From: Schistosoma mansoni
Lineage: Eukaryota > Platyhelminthes > Trematoda > Strigeidida > Schistosomatidae
DNA length: 64,000 nt
Reading direction: 5' to 3'
Assembly: GCF_000237925.1 (NCBI RefSeq)
Contig: NC_031497.1
Location: 13,066,512 to 13,130,511, forward strand
Below, in pieces: positions 40,401-48,400 of this stretch (within the stretch, counting starts at the first letter, position 1; every line of letters starts with the position of its first letter). Position numbers and translations under genes: made by a program. The notes under the pieces are model-generated. The model was not told the DNA's origin. It ran no database searches and saw nothing but the letters and a program-made list of their open reading frames with translations.

Positions 40401-41681
40401 AAGGGATGTGGTTAGCAATGGGATCTAGGACATGCGTTTCTTGCAATTTGGGACTCATCAGCTGAACGTACTTGCTTCCAGAGTTGATGTTCACTCCGGG
40501 GTTCGGATTCTACTCTTTTCAAATTCGAACGCGTCATCCGCCTATCTAAGTGAGTCCAAATGGCCACCTACTTTTGCAGGTACATCCAACTATTCAGTCT
40601 CAAATAGCAACAAACGGGCGTCCTAGATCACACTGTTAGCCCCATTCCTTCTGTTCTATATAAAATTGCGAATTAATGATTATATTGAGGCGCTGATACA
40701 CACATACCAACCATTACTGATCAAAATTCAGCTGAAATTCATACCAAATAATATCGTCTGAAAAACTAAATGAACATCACCTAACACCATACAATCGTTT
40801 ATCCTATGAATGTAAGCATAGTTGAATCTATCATAATCGTCCAAAACCTTGTCGATAATATTATTATTTGACTAATTTTTCGTTGTCAGTTGACCCACAA
40901 TGTAGCACGGTTTTCATCTGATGTCATTGGTGAGCCACTACATCCATACATAGCCGGTGAATTTTATCGCGTTCACCAGAAGATCAGAATATTCTATGCT
41001 CGGTCCAGTTGTTGGGTCGTCGGTAGGTGTTGCTGAAGAACCCCAAACTACAGTAAAACAATAACCGTAGTTGCAAGCAAAGATGGATAGTGGCTGGCAG
41101 TGGAATCCAAGACGCGTGTTTCGTCCTATTTGGGGCTCGTCAGCTGGATGTACCTGCATCTCAGGTCCCAAATAGGATGAAATGCGCGTCCTGGATTCCA
41201 TTGCTAGCCACTATCCATCTATGCTTACAATGCTTGTGAATTAAGGCTATATCGATGCAATACGCAGAGTATGCACATATGCCAATTAGAGACTAACCAG
41301 TTGCAGTCCTAAACATCAATGGGAAGATTCAAACAAGCAATACTAATTGAATTTAATAACCGTAGTGCTTCTTTGACTGTCGTTGGTTTTGTATCTGCCA
41401 GTCTAAAATCAGAAATTATCGTTACCTTGAACCAATCCCAATAAAATGTATCGTACTTTAAAAACTATTGAATTGTAACAAGTGATCTAAATAGTACGTA
41501 TAATCATTGTTAAAATATTTTCACTTCGTATTTACAAACATTAATTTATAAATGGTCACATCCGTATTATTAACACAATATTTGTTTCAATGAATTTAAT
41601 TGGATACATTTCATATATGTAAATGTTTAATTTTTTCTAGCTGAACCACTAAAATCGCTTCGTTCAAAATTCAACAATTGA
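18795..41681 (+). CDS. FAN1: FAN1, Fanconi-associated structure-specific nuclease (15 exons)
   Basis: FAN1 cuts branched and cross-linked DNA in the nucleus, working with FANCD2/FANCI and mismatch-repair proteins. Predicted exons: 18795-18867, 18909-19034, 19085-19223, 19275-19479, 21808-21960, 26930-27028, 27090-27209, 27292-27350, 29983-30752, 32956-33148, 36159-36370, 37397-37504, 38322-38450, 39452-39557, 41641-41681. All introns are gt-ag and phases agree, giving about 843 residues; my hand count leaves a one-base uncertainty in exon 3. Order: SAP-type region (about 40-180), TPR-like region (about 230-400), Asn-rich insert (about 490-540), VRR-NUC nuclease (about 640-830). Human FAN1 has 1017 residues and an N-terminal UBZ finger; none is visible here, so an upstream exon may be missing or the domain lost. 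Start chosen as the first ATG in frame. Confidence 0.92.
20280..20802 (+). repeat. R2 dispersed repeat, LTR-like (solo LTR candidate)
   Basis: It lies in FAN1 intron 4 and aligns with 35480-35922 (shared AGCATGAGCAGCCTAG, TATTTCAGACATAC, CAGACCGCAT). This copy begins TGTTAT and ends ATAACA, the TG...CA inverted ends expected of an LTR. No matching target-site duplication was found at these boundaries, so the identity as an old solo LTR is an inference. Confidence 0.45.
21120..21190 (+). repeat. R1 repeat, 3'-end fragment
   Basis: Only the last 70 bp of R1 remain: GGCGCATATGTATCTGGTGC then TTTGTACCAATATGTGTG and an AAATAAATAAA tail. It is a 5'-truncated copy inside FAN1 intron 4, as expected for target-primed reverse transcription. 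Confidence 0.7.
22876..26287 (-). mobile_element. RTE-clade LINE (SR3/Perere-3-like), one uninterrupted ORF
   Basis: A 3.4-kb non-LTR retrotransposon lies antisense in FAN1 intron 5. A perfect 12-bp duplication, ACGTTCACTTTA, flanks it (22864-22875 and 26288-26299). The 3' end (minus strand) terminates in GTAGCTGACTGACTGAC, a short CTGA tail typical of the RTE clade rather than poly(A). About 100 bp of 5' leader precede the ORF. A related 5' leader at 45940-46483 is several hundred bp longer, so this copy is probably slightly 5'-truncated. The exact target-site duplication and unbroken ORF point to a fairly recent insertion. Confidence 0.93.
23067..26183 (-). CDS. RTE LINE endonuclease-reverse transcriptase ORF, 1038 aa
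   Basis: A single open frame encodes an AP-like endonuclease (about residues 35-315; FNVRTLSQIG, CVSETRIQD, VAGDFNAQVG near 198, TQIDHIVIS, SDHALIRAR near 300). The reverse transcriptase (about 500-790) shows GKAAGPDGLSPEVFK, HRGISLTNIVSKILA, QAGFRPGRGC, FLDLKAAFDSVDRE near 654, GVRQGCPLSPFLFN and LEYADDIVLFGED near 761. A C-terminal block follows with YGCETWPLRVEDTRRLL and LRWLGHVLRMPEHRLPRRA. The first ATG of the frame was used; the later ATG at residue 18 is an alternative. Catalytic aspartates of RT (D in FLDLK, DD in YADD) and EN residues (E, D-x-N, D-H) are all present. Length matches RTE ORF2 proteins, about 1000 aa. Confidence 0.95.
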   Translation of the reverse strand: MTFNTKLPLSVSSSSVTMANDSSARNAVSGLLKPRSKLHIGAFNVRTLSQIGQQASLAKTLESRTIDVCCVSETRIQDPSVVIHLTSPRQNGQPTKYTLRVSGDPLASSRGLAGVGIALSTRAEQALLEWIPVNSRLCAVRLNGSVRTRKDRDTRRCLFVVSAYAPTDCSHDEMKDDFYRKLSELLQKAKRSDIVVVAGDFNAQVGSLNQTERHLGGCFSIPAQRTDNGDRLLQLCSDNRLFLASTNFKHKERHRLTWRPPAPNQRWTQIDHIVISHRWRGSIEDCRSYWNTCLDSDHALIRARICLRLNGRRKSTLRRPIRIELEDEKAKCEFQKQLSSHLGSSVNETDPDAAWKDIRTAVETAVTSISHLNHRAPKNQWISSKSISLMDSRKLIPSGSEHDEERKQIRSRLTKSLRNDREQWWATKAKEMEKAAAVGNTRQLFRLIKETGIKKSSVSETISEKDGTLICSQPKRLERWAEHFKEQFSWPSATAQLPTIPRKPEWNIEVGPPTLLEVQKAISNLKRGKAAGPDGLSPEVFKYGGPILAIRLTNILAKIWETDVIPSDWSQSLIVPIYKKGSKSSCDNHRGISLTNIVSKILASIIIGRLTKTRELQTRENQAGFRPGRGCIDHIFTIRQVLEHRHAYRRPTMIVFLDLKAAFDSVDREVLWQCLSLKGVPEKYINLLKALYSNTISRVRAYGELSYDFTTSSGVRQGCPLSPFLFNFIIDLLLQITLSSTESTGIDLLPGGPLSDLEYADDIVLFGEDADKMQSLLLELSNNARMFGMRFSPSKCKLLLQDWPASTPELRIGSEVVERVDNFTYLGSLISPNGLVSDEISARIQKARLAFANLRHLWRRRDIRLSIKGRVYCAAVRSVLLYGCETWPLRVEDTRRLLVFDHRCLRNIARICWDNRVSNSEVRRRVLGNDGKSVDEVMNLHRLRWLGHVLRMPEHRLPRRAMMTSIGDGWKRVRGGQTKTWHQCLKSLTSSLSHVGRCRLPGWGPRDYRNQWLETLGDMAQNRSQWRRRIHSLSSLKP
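26930..30752 (+). CDS. FAN1: FAN1 exons 6-9: conserved core and TPR-like region
   Basis: Exon 6 reads VRRGELVFPSYVVNRKSTIY, matching human MGRMVFPSYTVNRKTHIF closely. Exons 7-8 give LEYLISQKLYDLALQLCLD and HIWLDIKAKYTRFYD. Exon 9 gives LPQFLRRFTSPYRAFRSLLL (human LPLFLRCFTVGWIYTRIL) and helices YERQRKYNEAIQLIETLLSL. A low-complexity Asn/Thr segment follows and is absent from human FAN1. The exon 9 acceptor at 29982 is the only in-phase one found, but it adds a hydrophobic run (YLFVFVFSLSF) that is unlike the family, so this boundary is the least certain of the model. Confidence 0.85.
31215..31727 (+). repeat. R1 dispersed repeat in FAN1 intron 9
   Basis: It aligns with 17738-18245 and 50021-50541 over nearly the whole unit, including CGGCAGGGGTGTTGTTTACG, GCGAATGTCCGCAGCTTTAA and a 3' GTATCAATGTTTATGTGTTT. 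The tail is short (CAACAGATACAAAC). No target-site duplication was recognised. Confidence 0.8.
32956..41681 (+). CDS. FAN1: FAN1 exons 10-15: VRR-NUC nuclease domain
   Basis: Exon 10 (LLLTVEQWTVRYYMANKNFE) matches human VLCSVEELALAHYRRSGF. Exon 11 carries HCESQ with the Glu equivalent to human Glu834, then PPDVFYSYRQSAPLDLFTDE. Exon 13 has RSGLPDLLLW with the catalytic Asp, and exon 14 has IVEVKGPGDHLSTQQIMWL with the E-x-K pair and the downstream Gln. All residues known to be needed for two-metal nuclease activity are present. Exon 15 adds only 13 residues before TGA at 41679-41681. A flap and 5'-exonuclease activity is inferred from the family. Confidence 0.92.
34870..35060. repeat. Hammerhead-SINE remnant
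   Basis: Following an AT dinucleotide run, a minus-strand box-B-like block (GAGACTCGAACCCAGGA read on the plus strand) joins a plus-strand SINE tail (GGCTGTCCAGTGCTTTCAAT, then GATTGGTTCATGATTTCA). The tail matches 35290-35350. The ribozyme core itself is missing. Confidence 0.55.
35125..35395 (+). mobile_element. Sm-alpha-type SINE with hammerhead ribozyme
   Basis: The element has a tRNA-like head (box-A-like CTGGCTCAATGG near 35177; box B GGGTTCGAGTCC near 35225-35236), a complete hammerhead motif and a 3' body ending near GATTTCCATAAACTTCAGCG. This arrangement of a pol III promoter, a self-cleaving ribozyme and a short tail is that of schistosome Sm-alpha retroposons. It lies sense in FAN1 intron 10. 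Confidence 0.8.
35251..35305 (+). ncRNA. Hammerhead ribozyme (plus strand)
   Basis: Core CTGACGAG at 35264-35271 (CUGANGA consensus), stem II GTCC...GGAC with loop CATACTA, core GAAAC near 35285, cleavage triplet GTC at 35295-35297. Stem I strands CACTG and CAGTG pair. All conserved core bases are present, so self-cleavage after GTC is plausible. Confidence 0.8.
35480..35922 (+). repeat. R2 dispersed repeat, second copy
   Basis: It aligns with 20340-20802 and ends in the same ATATAACA. Its 5' boundary is less clear than in the first copy. It lies in FAN1 intron 10 in the same orientation. Probably an old LTR remnant. Confidence 0.45.
37743..38120 (-). CDS. Hypothetical 125-aa ORF inside FAN1 intron 12
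   Basis: An uninterrupted minus-strand frame from ATG to stop with varied, protein-like composition (five Trp, several Tyr and His) in otherwise AT-rich intron DNA. No domain is recognised and no signal peptide or membrane span is evident. It may be a small nested gene, an exon of one, or a relic of a transposon ORF. Chance cannot be excluded. Confidence 0.25.
   Translation of the reverse strand: MINSCLLSVLSKTLNFNDLWIDMEIPHNDQIHYCLSAVCVNRNVEGKTLIWNYEISSHRENINISKILFRIVFPQTNSINWMNSLGYNYFDYKVQLSITIQNHLLSFQPHDYLWERVSYIATVPT
40395..40640. mobile_element. Inverted pair of hammerhead SINEs, degraded
   Basis: On the minus strand 40395-40560 carries a SINE copy: ribozyme core CTGATGAG (complement of 40454-40461) and, further out, a box-B-like CCGAACCCC block. 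Immediately downstream, 40577-40640 carries the plus-strand ribozyme end of a second, degraded copy (CAGGTACATCCA, AATAGCAACAAAC, GGGCGTCCTAGAT). The two lie head to head. Stem II of the minus copy has decayed. Located in FAN1 intron 14. Confidence 0.65.
41085..41222. mobile_element. Inverted pair of hammerhead SINEs, compact palindrome
   Basis: 41085-41150 is a minus-strand ribozyme end (core CTGACGAG, complement of 41136-41143; GAAAC; GTC cleavage site; stem I CATCCAG/TTGGATT). 41150-41222 is the same sequence in plus orientation (TCCCAAATAGGATGAAATG, GCGTCCTGGATTCC, ATTGCTAGCCACTATCCATC). The tRNA-like heads are missing, so the two ribozyme ends meet in a near-palindrome of about 135 bp. 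The plus copy has a broken CTGATGAG core. Confidence 0.75.
41108..41150 (-). ncRNA. Hammerhead ribozyme (minus strand), nearly intact
   Basis: It matches the Sm-alpha ribozyme: ACATCCAG, CTGACGAG, CCCAAATAGGACGAAAC, GCGTC. One mismatch in stem II (GCCC against GGAC) and a wobble in stem I may lower activity. Confidence 0.6.
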
Positions 41682-41832
41682 AATGGAACAAAATAATAAG
41701 ATTTAATTAATTTATTATTAGAAGTAAAAAGAAAAAACAACAACAACAGTATACCGTTGAATTAAATTTTTTACCACATCATTTCCATATCTGTCTTTAC
41801 ATCACGATTCTCCTGTATTTTCAAATCTTAAC

Positions 41833-41838
41833 AATAAA
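41833..41838 (+). promoter_or_regulatory. Candidate FAN1 polyadenylation signal
   Basis: AATAAA about 150 bp after the FAN1 stop codon, the first canonical hexamer downstream. Confidence 0.4.
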
Positions 41839-43202
41839 TACTTTCAAAGATTTAAATCGGTTTTTTTTCTCCTCACTGTTTGTCTTTCTCGAAAATAGAA
41901 ATATAGTTTAAATGGATTATTTATTATAAAAATTCTATAGAATACCATCATTGTGATCTGTCGTTAGAAACTCATTAGTTGTTTCATAATTATAGTCAGT
42001 ATATGATACTAAAAATTAGAATAATTCTTATTATACATTAAAAAATAGTGCATTTCTTGTTGAAAAGAATTAATCATTAATAAACTTAAACAGATATAAG
42101 AGACTATATACTATGTGAATATTGTCACTAATTAACTAACGTTATAATAAGATATTTAACCGTTCAGATATGAATCAGTAAAGTGATATGCACCTCCTTA
42201 ATAATTAAAGGTTAATATTTCTCAAATGAATGGAAATGTTTGATTAAATTATATGGTTATAATTCATACGAATCTGCTTTTTTTGTAGAAACCCATATGA
42301 ACAGTAATCTAATTTGGTGTTCCTTTACTTGCCTCGTTTCATAGGACATATAAGGACACTGTATTGCATTATCAATTATATGGGTTTCACATTATTTCTT
42401 TTTCATTCTGTTATGCACCAAATTATTCTCTGGGCAAACTCGTACGATTTTGGCAACTACACTTATCTATTTGTTTAAGAGAAACTGCGAACGAAAGATT
42501 ATGGGTCCATATAGCGTTAGTTGAGATTTTAATTACTTATCGTATGCGCTACGTAAGCATACGCTATTAGCTAGTAACTTTGTTTCATATGATATCCAGT
42601 CAAACGTTTATTATTATAGATAACTTATTTGGTCTATATAACAGTTATCTGTAATCCAGCTGTACTTTATTCACTTAGATAAATGCTGGAATATCAGTAA
42701 TTTTTTTCATGATTGACGTGCTTAGTGAAAGTGGAATATGTTATACTGCTTCAGGCCATAAGTTGAGATGCATTGTGACCGAACTTCTACAATTAAGTGA
42801 ATCATCTAACGTAATTGTCTTAATGCTTTCTGCAATCCGTAAATAACAATTCCCTTATGTTCTAGTCCTCTCGTCAACCAATTGACTGAATAATAGCGTA
42901 AGACGGTGAAGTGATTATTTACCACCGAAGAATATTTCTTTCTGAAATCCACTATCTAATGAACGATAGACAGGACAAGGTCAAGATTCAGAGGAACTTG
43001 GTTTCTGCATGAATTCGTTTATGATACGATGAGAGACTGTCAAAATATTTGGTGTAAATGAACACCTGGTACTGTGTTTTATTGAGTCACAAAATTCACA
43101 GTGGTTCACTTCAACAAATTACACTAAACCAACTGGCATTCTATGCACCAGTATTACCTGAATTCTTCAATACCTAACCTTTAGACTGGTGTCTTTTGCC
43201 TG

Positions 43203-43532
43203 TGTTATAATTTCTCTTATTACGACCCAGCCATTCCTATTGCTTAGTATTCTTGGACACAAATTCACTCGACAAGTCTCGAAATCAGAACACGAATGAA
43301 CAGGAAAGAAATTTTATTCTAAATAACAAGGGTAGATGGAAGGAAGAAACGCAAAAGAAATACGTTAGTATATTTATAGTTTTTACATGGGAAGATTCTA
43401 GAGTGTTCTCCAAATATCGACTAGCGCTGATTGAGTAAAAATTAGCCAATCAGCGTGCGCCAACGCAACCGTGCATGGAACATGCTTTAATCCAATCTAT
43501 GTTCCGCTAACAGCCTGGTTACCCATACAACA
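43203..43532. repeat. LTR-like block (solo LTR candidate)
   Basis: Starts TGTTATAATTTCTC and ends CCATACAACA, that is TG...CA with TGTT/AACA inverted ends, 330 bp. The inner sequence has promoter-like AT-rich blocks. No target-site duplication was seen, so the call is tentative. It would be the trace of an old LTR element. Confidence 0.3.
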
Positions 43533-43605
43533 GTCAACTGAAGAAATTAACATATGGGAAACAAGAAAACCAGTTCTCATACAGTTGGAGATATACTGAA
43601 ATCAC

Positions 43606-44010
43606 ACAAACATTGGTACAAGGAGGCACCAAATATATATGCGCCACACTTAATTTAGTTTTTGCGAGGGCTGGTATACTGCCCAGGCGCCTAAAACTGA
43701 AGCAGGTAGGGGGGACACTACTCGAGCATTTGGCCTAGAGGTCTAATCCACAGGGTAGTGCAGCAAAGTTAAGACATGCAGTTCCATGGTAGCCCGTGAC
43801 CAACACTAAGTTCATACGCCATTTGTTTCCTTAGGATCCTGGGACCAAGGTGCATCATTGGTTTGGAATAAGGGTTTCATAATTCCCCTAGGTGGATCCT
43901 CCATATCCGCCGACCCAGTTAAAGCGCGGACATTCGCTTATCGTCCTCTCGATTTCGTAAACAACACCTGCCGCAAGGAAGTGAGTAGGACTTCCCTGAC
44001 CGTGACACTG
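43606..44010 (-). repeat. R1 dispersed repeat, minus orientation, 5'-truncated
   Basis: Complement of the R1 3' two-thirds: CAAACATTGGTACAAGGAGG, then TGCGCCACACTTAA, GTCTAATCCACAGG and GGAATAAGGGTTTC. It stops at the region equivalent to position 50130 of the full copy. Confidence 0.7.
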
Positions 44011-45431
44011 TCACAAGGATGCTTTATTGCAGTAACGTTAAGCTTTTTCTCTCACTAGTAATCCGTAAGATGAGTTACTGGTCGTAAGTATTGAACCATG
44101 AACCAGAATATTAAAAACTCACCTTCTCTCTAGACGAGAGTCCTAGAGGTTGCGCGACTTGTGTTATTTGATAGCGCCCAAAGTTCAAGAATTTGCTTCA
44201 AATGTCGCAACATGGTGACAATGTCTCCATCAGATCTTACGCAAACATGTAATGAAGAAGCGTTTGGGAATGATCAAGCTTGTTACGATGCTGACCGATC
44301 AGTGATGTGCAATGAAACAATGTGCTTGATTGTTCACAAGACCGACCCATTAACATAAGCTTTTTTTGAACAGCCCGATATCATATAACAGCTAGTCAGA
44401 ATGATAAAGTGTTTTCCTTAGTGAAAAAATCATACTCATGTAGGATAAATATGAATGACAATTTTCCGGTACATGATTTGTAATCAAATTATTTCAGGTA
44501 AATGAGGTAATTTTTCTATTCGTTGATCTGGATATTAGTGTTTTATAAAAAATGACTACCGTCTATTTTGAAACAGAGCTAATAAGACGTAACTTTGATG
44601 CTATCATTAACTTGTTAGATATCTTGTAAGCCCCACTTCTAGCAATAACTGAATATTAAATATTCACTACATGGCATTTTCAAAAAACAACGACCAACTA
44701 ACTCGATAACTTTGTTTTGAAGCAGATTTACTTCCACATATTCTTTTACCTTAAATCTAACAATCATTAAATAAATATAACAATGTGCAACCAAACGAAT
44801 ATTCAAAGGATTTCACTTGAAAAGCAAAATTGAAGGCAGAAGAAATGTGAATCGGTGTTCTGTTTATTTTTTAACATATGTGAACGTTTTCTAGTATCTG
44901 TTAGTTCTTATGTTTCTTTTCATGTGTAAAATTCATAGAGCAAAAATTTAATGCAATTACAGAATTTGAAAGCTAAATAAATAAAGTAAAACTACCCGAA
45001 CCTACATTAAAGGCGGAGTGTTAAGGAAGAAAAAGAAAATATTCCGACGGGAGGGAGTAGGAGAGTAACATTTCTGTTCCTACGCACTATTAAATTGTTT
45101 TCGATTAACACCATACTGAGCTTTATTAATCAGAAAAAAATACGATTATATAAAAGATACCATGAGCGAGAATGTACAAGAAAAGTAAATCGTACAAGTT
45201 TTGACAACAGTACAGAACTAGAGTATGCACAAATCTCAATATACAAACCATATATCAATTCAAGCAGTTATAGCATACCTTATTTTTTAATTACAAATTA
45301 CTGATGTAAGAAAAATAGTTGTTCCATTTTTTTTGAAGAAATAACAAAGTGTAGGAAAAAATAGTAACAGAGATGGTTATTGAGAGGAAAATAACTTTCC
45401 ATAAAAAACAATGATGTTTAATTACCCATCC

Positions 45432-48400
45432 TCACATAAAATCATCATACTCATCTGGGAGAGCGTCATCATCAACACCATACTGATAATCATTTTCTCT
45501 TTCCACTAATAATTTACCTTTCGTTTTCTTTTTTGTTTTACTCTATAATGGCAAGTAGAAAAGACAACTGAATTAAGTAAAAATACATAATTACACGACA
45601 TATAAAGGTTCACTATTTACACATAAATCTAAGCGTGAGTGCTGTGTGTTTCATATTCTGCCAAATATCTAGCACTACAGGAAATATACATATATTCCTA
45701 AACCTGTGCTTATAGGTTATATTAAATCAATACATAATATAGGTTAATAAACTAAACATATGATGATATACCTGCAAAATAGATCGAGTGGAATTCGAAT
45801 ATTTTATCTTATGTTAAACTACCATGTTATAAATTTAAGATGATGAAATACTATACTTTCCATACAAAAAAATTGATTATTGGATGTGTACAACGATTCT
45901 ACTTGACAGAGAGTAAAGAATATATTTTTGTGAACACATTGGTTGCTGCTACCTTGACGTGGTGGTCGAGCTTGCCCATCGTGATGAACCAATCAAGCTA
46001 TACTGGCTGGAACAATCGTTCCTCAAGGTACTACCATGCCAGACAGGTCGGTTGAAGAGCGGTAAGACTAACAACAGCAAATCCAAGGTCTGAAGGCGAA
46101 GTCGTACTGCTGACTGTACAGAGGTGTGACGGCAGTAAAGTGTCTCCTTCAGACAACCAGCATAACAGCGATGCTGCCTTCCCACAAGGAAGAGTGGAGT
46201 TAGCAAAGATAGAACCTAAAAATACACACGGATATCCGTCTCCGGCGGTAAGGTCCCAACAAGTACGAAGCTAACACAAAAATCACTCACAAAAAGGTTG
46301 CATGTGACCGTCCTCAAGCGGCTGTCCTTTGGACAATGCGATCACGCCTTCGGGTCTCTAAGATCATCCCTAACCCGATTTCCTTTTCAAGTACCCCTAG
46401 AAGAACCCTTCCACGGTGTGAGAAACCGGGAAGTGATAACTGCCCTCATACCCTCTGACAGCACCAAAGATCACTGTATTCATTATTTATTATTTACTTA
46501 AACGCAAACATTGGTATAAGGAGTCACCAAATAGATATGCACCACATAAATCATTCAATTGGTGTGAGCGTTTAATATTGTCCGGATGCTCAAACCGAAG
46601 CACGTAGTTTTCTTAGGGGGCCACACCCGGAGCCTTTGACCTAAAGGTCTGATCCACAAGGCAGTGGAGCATCGTGAGGAGATGCAGTCCCATGGTAGCC
46701 GGTGACCAACGATTGATTCATACGCCATTTGTTCCATCAGGTTACTGGAGCCCATGTGCACCATTGGTTTGGAATCAGGGATTTCCAACTCCCATAGGTG
46801 GACCTTCCGTGTCCATCAACCCGATTAAAGCGCCGGACATTCGCTTTTCGTCCTCTCACTTTCGTGAACAACACCCCTGTCACGAGAAGGCTGTGAATAG
46901 GACTTCCCCTTATTCATAACCGACCTCCACCCTCAATTTTGAGAAACTTTCATGCTCTTTAAAAAGAATTTCGTGAGAACAAGAAAAGTGAAAGACTTAA
47001 AATTACTAAGAAGTGAACCATTGACTGAAGCAATATAATAATTAGACTGAGTTTTCGATATATGCAATAATTAACTCAAACATCACGCAGATGCACTTAC
47101 CTTTTATCTTCTCTTCAATTTTGGATTTCAGCATCTTTTCACACATACCCTTCGACTGTATTTTTAGATCATGTTTGCAAGGTTTATTCTTTTTTTTTAT
47201 CATCGTTACCACATTACTCCGATCTTTTTAGTTACTTATCTGGTTTTTCTGTTTTATCGTGACTGGTGCAGCACGCCGACTTAGGTCACGGCAAATTTGT
47301 GCCGGGGTCTATTTAGATAATTGCTTTCTGTCTTACCGTATACAGATTAGCCGTTGACTTTCTTCAGTTGTGCTACTCAATTTCCAACTATGAAGTAAGC
47401 CAAGCTACTATTTATCGCTTGTGAGCAGTATCTTAGTAAACTAAGGAATTTACTTCGAAAACTAAGTTTCGGATTAGGACATCATCCCACTTAATACAGT
47501 TTGCAGCTCTTACATAATGTGGTGCAAAGCTCTGAATATGAATCCAGACTTACTTGATAAGTGAGTAATTCACTAGTTGTCTAAAATCTCAAAACTAGAA
47601 GTTAGACACTACACAATCATCAGTGTATTGTGTATTGGTGTCAGTACCAAAGTTATTTGCTTGTCATAAATTAGTTTCAAACATTCTTTTTGCTATGGTT
47701 CTTGAGTCCGTGATTTCTCAAAGAACTCCCATCATATATCCCATAACACACAGTGACCATAGAGATGATTGTGTATTCACACTAATATAATTATTGAAAA
47801 ATATCAAGTCAAAACGTAAGCCATCTCCACCGTCCAAGAAGTATGGTGAGCAATTTTTCACTATTTTTTTCTATAAATAAGCATTTATACTAACGTATGA
47901 TTTTGAAAATAAAACCAAATCCAAAATGTAAAATATTTAATGTTTCGTACCTTCACAAGCTTTTGTTTCTCATTGATTAACGCATTTATTACAGTATTTA
48001 CTGTTCGGAGGGCGTCAACTTCCACTTTAACAAAAGAATGACGTATTAGACTACAATAAAAGACGACTTACTTTCAATCACAAGATCACGAATCAAACTC
48101 TCAGCAAACGCTGTGAAATGAGGGGATTTCTATTTTACTTCATTAGGGATCAAAGCTACTTGCCTGTATAGTTGTGATCTTAGCCGCGAGTAGTGAGTGT
48201 AAGTGATTGAAATCTTCTTTAGTTTTTGGACAACATGAATCAATTGTTTCTTTATCGTTACTCTGGACAGTAGAAGGACCTATGAAAAAACGAATGTTTA
48301 TTTTACATTTACACTAACCAAAGGTATCTTTTAACAGCCCGAGTTCTGCTTCTTCGGCAAGCTTTTCACGTTGCAGTTCTGTAACAGGTTGAGAAAGTCT

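Larger units (their letters stand above)
41682..45431. other. Intergenic region between convergent FAN1 and EIF3J
   Basis: Holds the FAN1 3' end, an LTR-like block (43203-43532) and an R1 copy (43606-44010). A short open frame at 44161-44358 has no domain. The rest is AT-rich with nothing recognised. Confidence 0.6.

Noticed and set aside
47102-47160. Possible EIF3J exon (SKGMCEKMLKSKIEEKIK)
   Set aside because: Including it shifts the frame so the last exon opens with a stop. Joining exon 6 directly to the last exon keeps frame and matches the eIF3j lysine-rich end.
48160-48165. GC donor for EIF3J exon 4
   Set aside because: A standard GT donor four bases further on (GTAGCT at 48159) keeps the frame into exon 5; the GC choice does not.
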